In this document: in pieces, positions 43,335 through 50,776 of the stretch
Layout: each line of letters begins with the position of its first letter
Position numbering within the stretch: position 1 is the first letter of the stretch
NCBI GenBank assembly: GCA_934448295.1
Contig: CAKSEY010000001.1
Coordinates: 62,001 to 126,000, forward strand
Direction: 5' to 3'
From: an uncultured Oscillospiraceae bacterium
Lineage (GTDB): Bacteria; Bacillota; Clostridia; Oscillospirales; Ruminococcaceae
Length of the DNA stretch: 64,000 nucleotides
The notes under the pieces: model-generated
The model's input: only the letters and a program-made list of their open reading frames with translations
Told to the model about the DNA's origin: nothing
Database searches by the model: none
Position numbers and translations under genes: made by a program

Positions 43335-45275
43335 TTATCTTGCTTTCTCTGCGTTTTCCTTTACTATCTTTGCGATAACGTCCTCCAGCGGAGAAGCGCC
43401 GAGGTCGCCGTCCCTGCGTGAACGGAGGGATACGGTGTTGTCCTCTACCTCCTTATCGCCGAGAATGAAGAAGTACGGTATCTTTTCAAGCTGAGCCTGA
43501 CGTATCTTGTAGCCTATCTTCTCGTTGCGGTTATCGACGGTGACGCGCATATTCATGTCGTCGAAACGTTTTGCTATGCTCTCTGCGTAGTCCTTTGCGC
43601 GGTCTGTTATCGGGAGGATACGAACCTGCTCAGGCGACAGCCACAGCGGCAGCGCGCCTGCGTACTTCTCGAGGAGGTATGCAAGGGTTCTCTCGTAGCA
43701 GCCAAGGCTTGTACGGTGAATGATATAGGGGTTCTTCTTTGTGCCGTCAACGTCAACGTATTCCATGCCGAAGCGCTGTGCCAGGAGCATATCTATTTGG
43801 ATAGTTACCAGCGTATCTTCCTTGCCGAATACGTTCTTGTACTGGATATCGAGCTTAGGGCCGTAGAATGCAGCCTCGTCGATACCGATGGTGTATTCAA
43901 CGCCGAGGTCGTCCAGAATGGTTTTCATTGTAGCCTGAGCGACTTCCCACTGCTCTGCGGTGCCCTCGTACTTGTTCTTGGGGTTAGCGGGATCCCACTG
44001 GGAGAAGCGGAATGTGCAGTCCTCAAGAAGTCCTACGGTCTCAAGGCAGTACTTTGCAAGCTCCAGACAGCCCCTGAATTCGTCCTCGAGCTGCTCAGGA
44101 CGGAGGATATAGTGACCCTCTGAGATAGTGAACTGACGAACTCTGATAAGACCGTGCATTTCGCCGCTGTCCTCGTTGCGGAACAGCGTGGAGGTCTCGG
44201 TGAGTCTCATGGGCAGGTCGCGGTAGCTGCGCTGTCTGTTCAGGAATACCTGATACTGGAACGGGCAGGTCATGGGGCGGAGCGCGAAGCACTCCTTGGT
44301 TTCATCGTTGGGGTCGCCGAGCACGAACATTCCGTCAAGGTAGTGATCCCAGTGACCGGAGATTTTGTAGAGCTCGCGCTTTGCCATATACGGGGTCTTG
44401 GTGAGCTGGCAGCCGCGCTTCGCCTCGACATCCTCTACCCATCTCTGCATTATCTGTACGACCTTTGCGCCCTTGGGGAGCAGTATCGGCAGACCCTGAC
44501 CGATATAGTCAACGGTGGTGAAGTACTCCAGCTCTCTGCCTATCTTGTTGTGGTCGCGGCGCTTAGCGTCCTCCAGGGCCTCCAGGTGCGCGTTGAGCGC
44601 GTCCTTGGACGGGAACGCCGTGCCGTAGATACGGGTGAGCATCTTGTTCTTCTCGCTGCCGCGCCAGTAAGCGCCGGTAACGGAGGTGAGCCTGAACGCC
44701 TTCACAGGAGACGTGGACATCAGGTGCGGGCCCGCGCACAGGTCGGTGAAATCTCCCTGCTTGTAGAAGGAGATAGCCTCGCCCTTGTCGGAGTGCTCCC
44801 TGCACAGTTCTACCTTGTAAGGCTCGTTCTGCTCTTCGAGATACTTTATAGCTTCGTCGGGAGCCATTGTGAAGTGCTCAAGGCGGATAGACTCCTTGAC
44901 GATCTTCTTCATTTCTGCTTCGATCTTAGCCAGGGTATCTGTGGTGAAAGGCTCCTCGGTGTCGAAATCATAGTAGAAGCCGTTCTCGATAGCCGGGCCG
45001 ATCGCGAGCTTTGTCGCCGGGAAAAGGCGCTTTACTGCCTGGGCCAGAACGTGGGAGGCGGTGTGGTTGAAGGCTCTCTGACCCTGCTCGTCCTCAAATG
45101 TGAGGAACTTTACGGTGCAGCCGTCGGTCAGGGTGGTGCGCAGGTCGCATACCTTGCCGTCTATCTCAGCGGCACAGGCGGTCTTTGCCGCGCCGAGTTC
45201 CCTTGCCGCGTCGAATGCGGAGAGTTGAGAGTCGAATTCCTTTACTTCGCCATTTTCCAGTGTTACTTTTATCAT
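43335..45275 (-). CDS. thrS: Threonine-tRNA ligase
   Basis: ThrRS charges tRNA-Thr. The 646-residue protein has the TGS domain (1-60), the editing domain with His71 and His75 in HTASHVLAQAVK and a later CREHSDK-like motif, the class II core with zinc-binding Cys in PMTCPFQYQVF, and the anticodon-binding domain at the end. A consensus-type promoter lies at 45357-45385, leaving a leader of only about 75 nt; no T-box leader is present, in contrast to thrS in many Firmicutes. The leader holds only a CACAGCG/CGCTGTG hairpin. Confidence 0.97.
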   Translation of the reverse strand: MIKVTLENGEVKEFDSQLSAFDAARELGAAKTACAAEIDGKVCDLRTTLTDGCTVKFLTFEDEQGQRAFNHTASHVLAQAVKRLFPATKLAIGPAIENGFYYDFDTEEPFTTDTLAKIEAEMKKIVKESIRLEHFTMAPDEAIKYLEEQNEPYKVELCREHSDKGEAISFYKQGDFTDLCAGPHLMSTSPVKAFRLTSVTGAYWRGSEKNKMLTRIYGTAFPSKDALNAHLEALEDAKRRDHNKIGRELEYFTTVDYIGQGLPILLPKGAKVVQIMQRWVEDVEAKRGCQLTKTPYMAKRELYKISGHWDHYLDGMFVLGDPNDETKECFALRPMTCPFQYQVFLNRQRSYRDLPMRLTETSTLFRNEDSGEMHGLIRVRQFTISEGHYILRPEQLEDEFRGCLELAKYCLETVGLLEDCTFRFSQWDPANPKNKYEGTAEQWEVAQATMKTILDDLGVEYTIGIDEAAFYGPKLDIQYKNVFGKEDTLVTIQIDMLLAQRFGMEYVDVDGTKKNPYIIHRTSLGCYERTLAYLLEKYAGALPLWLSPEQVRILPITDRAKDYAESIAKRFDDMNMRVTVDNRNEKIGYKIRQAQLEKIPYFFILGDKEVEDNTVSLRSRRDGDLGASPLEDVIAKIVKENAEKAR

Positions 45276-45356
45276 ACTGAACTTCCTTTCCTTGCAGAGC
45301 TAAACAAAAGCCCTGCCGTTCAATGTAAATTCACAGCGGTGCGCTGTGTATCTTTT

Positions 45357-45385
45357 ATTGTACTACTAATCCCCGGAAAAGTCAA
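45357..45385 (-). promoter_or_regulatory. thrS promoter
   Basis: On the minus strand TTGACT (45380-45385) and TACAAT (45357-45362) are 17 bases apart. Confidence 0.8.
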
Positions 45386-45415
45386 GGCATTTGAGCTAAA
45401 ATGCCATTATATGAA

Positions 45416-45436
45416 AAAATCCGCCATATCAGCGGA
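45416..45436 (-). terminator. Second terminator downstream of tRNA-Leu
   Basis: ATCCGC and GCGGAT flank a CATATCA loop; on the minus strand TTTTTTC follows. It backs up the larger terminator at 45446-45480. Confidence 0.75.
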
Positions 45437-45445
45437 TAACATATA

Positions 45446-45480
45446 AACAAAAGAACCGCCCAGTGGACGGTTCTTTTGTT
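45446..45480 (-). terminator. Terminator of tRNA-Leu
   Basis: AACAAAAGAACCG (45446-45458) pairs with CGGTTCTTTTGTT (45468-45480). The stem itself ends in T-rich sequence on the minus strand. It touches the CCA end of the tRNA gene. Confidence 0.85.
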
Positions 45481-45565
45481 TGGTGCGGGCAATGGGACTT
45501 GAACCCATATGTCATACAACACACGCACCTCAAACGTGCCTGTCTGCCAATTCCAGCATGCCCGC
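45481..45565 (-). tRNA. tRNA-Leu (anticodon GAG)
   Basis: An 85-nt class II tRNA with encoded CCA. The acceptor stem is GCGGGCA with TGCCCGC. The D-arm reads TGGAATTGGCAGACAGG. The anticodon stem CACGT/GCGTG closes the loop TTGAGGT, giving GAG, which reads CUC and CUU leucine codons. A variable arm and the T-arm GGGTTCAAGTCCC follow. It has its own promoter and terminators and is not in a tRNA cluster here. Confidence 0.95.
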
Positions 45566-45602
45566 ATATTCAATCGCTGAATCAACTCTCAACGACTATG
45601 TT

Positions 45603-45631
45603 ATTATATCACGTTTATTCCGGTTTGTCAA
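45603..45631 (-). promoter_or_regulatory. tRNA-Leu promoter
   Basis: On the minus strand TTGACA (45626-45631) and TATAAT (45603-45608) are separated by 17 bases, a full consensus promoter about 30 bases before the tRNA. Confidence 0.9.
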
Positions 45632-45662
45632 GTGTTTTTCGAAAATTTCTTTAAAAATCCCG

Positions 45663-45767
45663 AAAAAACCGCCCGCTCCAGGCGCCCGGAGGTAAATGAG
45701 CGCCTGCGGCAGTGGGATCCAGCGCGGCGCGGTCAAAGGCGGTCGCCTTTGCGGTTAGACCGGGCGG
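45663..45767 (-). terminator. Large multi-branched GC-rich terminator of the aldolase gene
   Basis: An outer stem CCGCCCG (45669-45675) with CGGGCGG (45761-45767) encloses two smaller hairpins: AGGCGC/GCGCCT (45680-45685 with 45700-45705) and CAAAGGC/GCCTTTG (45734-45740 with 45745-45751). On the minus strand six T follow the outer stem (45663-45668). At about 100 nt it is much larger than other terminators here and could also be a dispersed repeat unit. Confidence 0.6.
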
Positions 45768-45781
45768 CGCTGTACAGTATA

Positions 45782-46756
45782 TTATTCCTGAGATGTAACT
45801 TCCTTGTAGAACTCGGAGAAATCGGTTCTCTTGTCCTTGGTGAACTGAATAGCGGTGCGCGGGTGCTGGTTAAGCATACCTGTCAGCAGGTACTGCATAT
45901 CGTAGCCCCATATAACGCCGTCATCTTTGAGCTTCTTCATGTGCTTCTCAATGAACTGGATAGCGGGGTAGATGTTGTACTTCGGGTTCTTCAGGAAACC
46001 GAGCAGCAGCTCCATAGCGCAGTTTCCGGCTCCTCTGCCCATTTCTGCGTAGGTTCCGTCCAGCCAGTCAACGCCGTCGCCCACTGCCTCGACAGTGTTC
46101 GCAAACGCGAGCTGCTGATTGTTGTGCGCGTGGATACCGAGCTTCTTGCCGTATTTTGCTGCGAATTCGCCGTAGAGGGAAGCAATGCGCTCTATCTGTT
46201 CCGGGAACAGCGCGCCGAAGCTGTCTACGATGTAGAACACGTTTACCGGGGATTTTCCCAGGATATCCAGGGCGACCCTGATATCAGTGTCCTGCGCGTT
46301 CGAGATAGCCATGATATTGCAGGTGACCTCGTAGCCCTTGGCTGCCGCGTCCTCGATAACGTCAACGGCTGCGGGTATCTGGTTGAGGTATGTGGCAACG
46401 CGGATTATATCCACGGGGCTTTCATTGCGGGGCTTGATGTCCTGCTTGTAGTTGCAGCGGCCCACGTCCGCCATAACGGCGATTTTGAGGTCTGTGTTGT
46501 TGTCGCCGACAACCGCACGGATATCTTCGTCGTCGCAGAACTTCCACTTGCCGAAATCCTTAACGTCGAACATCTCCTTGTCAGCCTTGTAGCCGAATTC
46601 CATAACGTCAACGCCGGCTTTTATATTGGTCTGATACAGATCCTTGACGAATTCGTCCGTGAAGCGGAAGCCGTTGACAAGTCCGCCGTCGCGAAGGGTC
46701 GCGTCTACTATCTTGATATCAGGTCTGTAATCCATAAGCTTAGATATTTCCTTCAT
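45782..46756 (-). CDS. HMGL/DRE-TIM-type aldolase
   Basis: The 324-residue protein belongs to the DRE-TIM metallolyase group: IVDATLRDGGLVNGF at the start supplies the metal-binding Asp and catalytic Arg, GIHAHNNQQLAFANT the metal-binding His pair, and EMGRGAGNCAMELLL the glycine loop. It resembles 4-hydroxy-2-oxovalerate aldolase-like proteins found near sugar and surface-polysaccharide genes. The substrate is unknown. No 2-isopropylmalate synthase regulatory domain is present. Neighbours do not reveal a pathway. Confidence 0.85.
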   Translation of the reverse strand: MKEISKLMDYRPDIKIVDATLRDGGLVNGFRFTDEFVKDLYQTNIKAGVDVMEFGYKADKEMFDVKDFGKWKFCDDEDIRAVVGDNNTDLKIAVMADVGRCNYKQDIKPRNESPVDIIRVATYLNQIPAAVDVIEDAAAKGYEVTCNIMAISNAQDTDIRVALDILGKSPVNVFYIVDSFGALFPEQIERIASLYGEFAAKYGKKLGIHAHNNQQLAFANTVEAVGDGVDWLDGTYAEMGRGAGNCAMELLLGFLKNPKYNIYPAIQFIEKHMKKLKDDGVIWGYDMQYLLTGMLNQHPRTAIQFTKDKRTDFSEFYKEVTSQE

Positions 46757-46907
46757 TTTCTTAGAGTCCTTTCGAATACAATACTGCTTTAGCGCTTTTG
46801 CGCTTTTTAGCTTTTATGCTTTTTATCCCTAAAGCGTCAATGATGATATTATACACCCTTTTTCCCGTTTTGTCAAGGGCTTTCAGAAAAAAACCGGACA
46901 TAAAAAA

Positions 46908-46951
46908 GGAGCATACCATGCCGGGCGTGAAACCTCCGGCATGGCAGCTCC
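46908..46951 (-). terminator. Terminator after the FTR-like gene
   Basis: CATGCCGG (46917-46924) pairs with CCGGCATG (46936-46943), extended by GGAGC/GCTCC (46908-46912 with 46947-46951). On the minus strand TTTTTTA follows. Confidence 0.9.
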
Positions 46952-46966
46952 CTTTAAGCGGTATGA

Positions 46967-47164
46967 TCATTTGCTCTTATAGTAAAGCAGGCAGTGGCAG
47001 AAGCCCTCGAAATCCGGGTCGGCTATCTGCCGCCTGAATTCCTCGCACATGCACTTGTTTTCGGGGGTGCGCTGGAGCCTGCACGGGCAGTAGCCGCCGG
47101 TTCTTTTCAGTCCCTCGCGGACTCTTTCCACGATTTCCTTGTTCTCGTTTTCCGTAATTTTCAC
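46967..47164 (-). CDS. Ferredoxin-thioredoxin-reductase catalytic-domain-like mini protein
   Basis: The 65-residue protein contains three Cys-x-Cys motifs: CPC (26-28), CMC (38-40) and CHC (56-58), with CPCR at the first and CHCLLYY at the last. The catalytic chain of ferredoxin:thioredoxin reductase uses CPC, CPC and CHC to hold a 4Fe-4S cluster next to a redox disulfide. The spacing here is different from the plant enzyme. A ferredoxin-dependent thiol-redox role is plausible. The start is GTG at 47164, seven bases after AGGAGG. It follows khpA and ends in a terminator. Confidence 0.75.
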   Translation of the reverse strand: MKITENENKEIVERVREGLKRTGGYCPCRLQRTPENKCMCEEFRRQIADPDFEGFCHCLLYYKSK

Positions 47165-47219
47165 AGGTATTCCTCCTGAAACAAGAGCGGAGCATTTCTG
47201 CTCCGCTCATAGTTTATTG

Positions 47220-47453
47220 TCAGTCGATCTCAACGGAGATCTTCTCGTCCGCCCTGACAGCGCCTGCGCGCATAACGGTGCGGATAGCCTTTGCGATTCT
47301 GCCCTGCTTGCCGATTACTCTGCCCATATCATCCTGGGCAACGTGGAGGTGATACACGATCACGCCCTCGGCGTCCGGCTCGTCAACAGTGACCTGAACC
47401 GCGCTCTTGTCCTCAACGAGAGCAGAGGCGATTGTTATCAGAAGCTCTTTCAT
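47220..47453 (-). CDS. khpA: KH-domain RNA-binding protein KhpA (YlqC)
   Basis: I start at the ATG at 47453, eight bases after AGGAGGG, giving 77 residues; upstream in-frame codons overlap that site. The KH motif with the GxxG loop is MGRVIGKQGRIAKAIRTVM. KhpA binds many RNAs, with KhpB/Jag, and affects cell division and small RNA stability in Firmicutes. The rpsP-khpA order is the usual one. Confidence 0.9.
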   Translation of the reverse strand: MKELLITIASALVEDKSAVQVTVDEPDAEGVIVYHLHVAQDDMGRVIGKQGRIAKAIRTVMRAGAVRADEKISVEID

Positions 47454-47539
47454 ATATAGTCCCTCCTGTGGGATCAACGGGGTCTCCCCCGGACATCAGC
47501 TTAACGGGCAGGAATGCCCGCGTTTACTGTTCCGCAGAA

Positions 47540-47770
47540 TTACTTCTTCAGAAGTCTCTTAACGGTATCAGTGGGCTGTGCGCCCTTCTTGATCCACTCG
47601 TCAGCCTTAGCTGTATCGATATTAACGAGAGCCGGCTCCTTAGTGGGATCATATGTGCCGATCTCCTCGATGAAACGGCCATCTCTGGGGTAACGGGAAT
47701 CAGCAACAACTACACGGTAGAAGGGAGCCTTCTTTGCGCCCATTCTTCTGAGTCTGATCTTAACTGCCAT
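47540..47770 (-). CDS. rpsP: 30S ribosomal protein S16
   Basis: S16 (76 residues) stabilises the 30S body. [20 protein letters not shown] and [20 protein letters not shown] are the family signature. It lies between ffh and khpA on the same strand. rimM, trmD and rplS, which often follow, are not adjacent. Confidence 0.97.
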   Translation of the reverse strand: MAVKIRLRRMGAKKAPFYRVVVADSRYPRDGRFIEEIGTYDPTKEPALVNIDTAKADEWIKKGAQPTDTVKRLLKK

Positions 47771-47888
47771 TTTATTTTTCTCCTTTCAGCATTGATATAT
47801 TCATGTGTATTCACACAGTGAAATCATATCAGCTCCGCCCCTTGGGGCATTTTTTATATTTCAATGCGGCGACCGCAATGAATTCCTG

Positions 47889-48077
47889 TTAAATGAATTC
47901 CGTGACCGGCACTCCGAATACGAGGCACAGGATACCGCCTGTTATAAACAGCACCGAAATCACGAACAATACGAATTTGGACTGCCCCTTGCGTGCTTTC
48001 CGGACGAAGGATGAAACTCCGCCGACCGCTCCTATAAATATCATCAGCACAGAGAGGATAATGTCGAATACACCCAT
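47889..48077 (-). CDS. Small two-segment membrane protein
   Basis: A 62-residue product starts MGVFDIILSVLMIFIGAVGG. Two hydrophobic segments (about 3-23 and 34-56) flank a basic turn with RKARKGQSK. AGAGGACGAT directly precedes the ATG, a good ribosome binding site. It sits nine bases after ffh on the same strand, between ffh and rpsP. No family is recognised; the position suggests co-expression with SRP. Confidence 0.65.
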   Translation of the reverse strand: MGVFDIILSVLMIFIGAVGGVSSFVRKARKGQSKFVLFVISVLFITGGILCLVFGVPVTEFI

Positions 48078-48086
48078 ATCGTCCTC

Positions 48087-49454
48087 TTAGAATTTCATAT
48101 TTCCCATGTTGCCCATCTGCTTCATCATGTTCATGGGAATTCGCATTTTCTTGCCCTTACCCTTGCCCGCAAGACCCATCTGCTTCATCATCTTCTGCAT
48201 CTGGTCAAACTGGCGCAGGAGCTGGTTCACGTCCTCGACACGGGTGCCGCTTCCCGCCGCGATACGGCGCTTGCGCTTGGCGTCGATGATGGAGGGCTTC
48301 TCGCGCTCCTTCGGCGTCATGGAGGAGATTATCGCCTTGGTGCGGGGCATTTTCTTTTCGTCGATGTCCTCTTCCTTGACCTTTCCCGCAACGCCGGGGA
48401 TCATCTTGAGTATCGACTGGATGCTGCCCATCTTCTCTATCTGCTCGAACTGTGCGTACAGGTCGTTCAGGTCGAATTTGTTCTCCTGCATCTTCTGCAT
48501 GGTCTTGACGGCGGCTTTCTCATCAATGGAGGATTTCGCCTTGTCGATGAGCGTGAGCACATCGCCCATGCCGAGGATACGGCTTGCCATTCTGTCCGGG
48601 TGGAACGGCTCGAGATCGTCTATCTTCTCACCGATACCGGCGAACTTTATCGGCTTTCCGGTTATCGCGAGGACTGTCAGCGCCGCACCGCCGCGGGTGT
48701 CGCCGTCCAGCTTCGTCAGGATAACGCCGCTGATGTCGAGAGCCTCGTTGAAGCTCTGGGCAACGTTTACCGCGTCCTGACCGGTCATGGAGTCTACAAC
48801 GAGAAGTATCTCGTTCGGCTGGGTCTCGCGCTTGATGTTCTTCAGCTCGTCCATGAGGGTCTCGTCAATGTGCAGACGGCCGGCGGTATCGAGCAGAACA
48901 ACGTCGAATCCGTTGTCCTTCGCGTATTTTATGCCCTGCTTTGCGATCTTTACCGGGTCCTGCTGACCCATCTCAAAGACGTGGGCGCCTGCCTTTTCAC
49001 CGACTATCTTCAACTGGTCGATAGCGGCAGGTCTGTAAATATCGCAGGCGACCAGCAGAGGTCTGCGGTTCTGCGAGATGAGGTATTTTGCGAGCTTTGC
49101 GCAGTGCGTGGTTTTACCGGCGCCCTGGAGGCCGCACATCATGATAACGCACGGCGGCTTGGACGGGAAATCCAGCTTTGCGGTGGTGTTTCCCATGAGG
49201 TCGATAAGCTCATGGTGTACTATATCAATTACCTGCTGAGCAGGGGTCAGGCTGTCCATGACCTTCTCGCCGACCGCCTTTTCGCTGACCCTGGCGACAA
49301 AATCCTTTGCGACCTTGTAGTTAACGTCCGCGTCCAGGAGAGCCATGCGAACCTCGCGCATAGCGTCCTTGATATCCTTTTCGTTGAGCTTGCCGCGTCC
49401 GCGCAGCTTGCCGAAAACATTGTTCAGCTTGCCCGAAAGTCCCTCGAAAGCCAT
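48087..49454 (-). CDS. ffh: Signal recognition particle protein Ffh
   Basis: Ffh binds signal sequences on nascent chains and, with SRP RNA, targets ribosomes to SecY through FtsY. The 455-residue protein has the N-domain, the G-domain with P-loop GLQGAGKT (108-115), DTAGRL and TKLDGDTRGG, and the methionine-rich M-domain with GTRVEDVNQLLRQFDQMQ and the end MNMMKQMGNMGNMKF. It follows ylxM as in most Firmicutes. An isolated classical TGTGGATAA lies just before its start (49470-49478). Confidence 0.97.
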   Translation of the reverse strand: MAFEGLSGKLNNVFGKLRGRGKLNEKDIKDAMREVRMALLDADVNYKVAKDFVARVSEKAVGEKVMDSLTPAQQVIDIVHHELIDLMGNTTAKLDFPSKPPCVIMMCGLQGAGKTTHCAKLAKYLISQNRRPLLVACDIYRPAAIDQLKIVGEKAGAHVFEMGQQDPVKIAKQGIKYAKDNGFDVVLLDTAGRLHIDETLMDELKNIKRETQPNEILLVVDSMTGQDAVNVAQSFNEALDISGVILTKLDGDTRGGAALTVLAITGKPIKFAGIGEKIDDLEPFHPDRMASRILGMGDVLTLIDKAKSSIDEKAAVKTMQKMQENKFDLNDLYAQFEQIEKMGSIQSILKMIPGVAGKVKEEDIDEKKMPRTKAIISSMTPKEREKPSIIDAKRKRRIAAGSGTRVEDVNQLLRQFDQMQKMMKQMGLAGKGKGKKMRIPMNMMKQMGNMGNMKF

Positions 49455-49496
49455 GTACTCACCGTCCTTTGTGGATAAACGTATCTGTGAAAGTTC

Positions 49497-49844
49497 CTAG
49501 AGCCCCCGGCGAACCTCTGAAAGTATCCCGCCGAGCCTGTCAAGGCGCTCGTCGCTGCGTTCCCGCTTCATTTCCTCTACCATCTCCCGGGCGGTTTCAA
49601 GCTCCCCGGAAAGCTCCCGCAGGCGCCTGGCGAAGCCGAGCTTTTCTTCAAGCTCCTCCAGCTTCTGCTCGCCCTTTCTTATTGAATAGGCGACGCTCTG
49701 CCGGGTTATCCCGCCCATTTCCTCTGCTATCTCGGCAAGGGAAAGGTCGGCGTTGTACCGCATATCCAGAGCCTCGCGCTGGGCTTTCGCCAGCAGTTCT
49801 CCGTAGATATCAAGAAGTATCACGAAATCAAAGCTGCGTTCCAT
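49497..49844 (-). CDS. ylxM: YlxM/UPF0122 helix-turn-helix protein
   Basis: I start at the ATG at 49844, seven bases after ACGGAG, giving 115 residues. The HTH part with LSLAEIAEEMGGITRQSVAY and IRKGEQKLEELEEKLG is typical of YlxM, which modulates SRP activity and is encoded before ffh. The C-terminal 35 residues are a charged helix. A full consensus promoter lies at 49899-49927. Confidence 0.88.
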   Translation of the reverse strand: MERSFDFVILLDIYGELLAKAQREALDMRYNADLSLAEIAEEMGGITRQSVAYSIRKGEQKLEELEEKLGFARRLRELSGELETAREMVEEMKRERSDERLDRLGGILSEVRRGL

Positions 49845-49898
49845 GCGGTTCTCCGTTTCTGAGGGTGTCAAGTAAAATAGCTTTACAGCAACATTGTT

Positions 49899-49927
49899 AT
49901 TATATCACGTTGCAGGTTCTTTGTCAA
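49899..49927 (-). promoter_or_regulatory. ylxM-ffh promoter
   Basis: On the minus strand TTGACA (49922-49927) and TATAAT (49899-49904) are separated by 17 bases. Confidence 0.9.
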
Positions 49928-49989
49928 GGGGTTGTATCACATTTTTGCCGAAATTTCAGGCTTAGGCTGATCGCGTGGTGTATCCTTGC

Positions 49990-50018
49990 TTGACATCAAT
50001 GTTCAGGTGTGGTATAAT
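49990..50018 (+). promoter_or_regulatory. Promoter of the ComEA-like gene
   Basis: TTGACA (49990-49995) and TATAAT (50013-50018) are 17 bases apart, with TGTGG just before the minus 10. It is divergent from the ylxM promoter. Confidence 0.88.
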
Positions 50019-50048
50019 TATCAAAAAAAGTCGAAGAAGGTCGAAAGC

Positions 50049-50735
50049 GTGAAGAAGCCGAAATCAATAACGGATATATGCCTGAACATAGTTCGGGTCG
50101 GGTTTTTCATAGCCATTGGCGTAGCAATTGTCAAGTATCTGATCACTTCCAACAGCAGGGAGTATATGGTCATCAGCGGACTTCCGCAGCGCCAGTCTGC
50201 CCAGACCTCCAGCCTTACGCCGGATATGGTGTTCAGCTCGCCCGCTACCGCGTCAGCGGCTCCGGATATACCGGAGGAGCTGCCGCAATCTGCTGTGGAG
50301 GAATTGCCGCAGGACGCTTCCGCGGCGGCTGAGGAGTCCGTACCACAGGAGGAGCCCGCAGAAACCGAGCCGGCTTATACTCCCGATATTCCACAAACCA
50401 CGCCGGCGGAGACCACGGCAGTCCCCGTCACTCCCGCTGAAACGACCGTGGCAGTTACCCATGCCGTCCAGACTGCGGCTGCTCCCGCCGCACAAACTGA
50501 GACTCCGTCAGGAACCACGGTGATAGCCCAGCCGGAAACGAACGGTCTTATCAACATAAATACTGCAAGCGCCGCGCAGCTTATGGAGATTAAAGGAATC
50601 GGCGAGGTAAAGGCGGCTGCGATAATACGTTACCGCGAGGAAAACGGAGGTTTCAAATCCATTGACGAGATACTTAACGTGAAAGGTATCGGCGAAAAGA
50701 CCTTTGAGAAGATATGCGGGCAGATAACAGTATAA
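50049..50735 (+). CDS. ComEA-like DNA-binding protein
   Basis: I start at the GTG at 50049 after AAGAAGGTCGAAAGC, giving 228 residues; the in-frame ATG at 49986 precedes the promoter. One membrane segment (about 11-35) is followed by a long Pro/Thr/Glu/Ala linker (about 45-160) and a C-terminal helix-hairpin-helix pair, ININTASAAQLMEIKGIGEV and ILNVKGIGEKTFEKICG. This is the layout of ComEA, which binds incoming DNA at the surface during transformation. No other competence genes are next to it. A hairpin terminator follows. Confidence 0.8.
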   Translation: MKKPKSITDICLNIVRVGFFIAIGVAIVKYLITSNSREYMVISGLPQRQSAQTSSLTPDMVFSSPATASAAPDIPEELPQSAVEELPQDASAAAEESVPQEEPAETEPAYTPDIPQTTPAETTAVPVTPAETTVAVTHAVQTAAAPAAQTETPSGTTVIAQPETNGLININTASAAQLMEIKGIGEVKAAAIIRYREENGGFKSIDEILNVKGIGEKTFEKICGQITV

Positions 50736-50742
50736 CAAAAAA

Positions 50743-50762
50743 TGGAAAGCGTGAGCTTTCCA
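50743..50762. terminator. Terminator between convergent genes
   Basis: TGGAAAGC (50743-50750) pairs with GCTTTCCA (50755-50762). A-rich sequence on the left gives a T tract for the minus-strand gene; on the right TTCTGTTC follows. Confidence 0.75.
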
Positions 50763-50776
50763 TTCTGTTCAATTAT

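Noticed and set aside
45276..45480. T-box riboswitch in front of thrS
   Set aside because: The promoter leaves only about 75 nt, and the conserved T-box sequence was not seen.
49470..49478. Perfect classical DnaA box TGTGGATAA upstream of ffh
   Set aside because: It is a single isolated copy without a cluster or AT-rich partner; a lone 9-mer is expected by chance in a chromosome and does not mark an origin.
49986..50048. Longer ComEA-like protein starting at the ATG at 49986
   Set aside because: That ATG lies before the minus 35 box of the gene's own promoter and could not be on the transcript.
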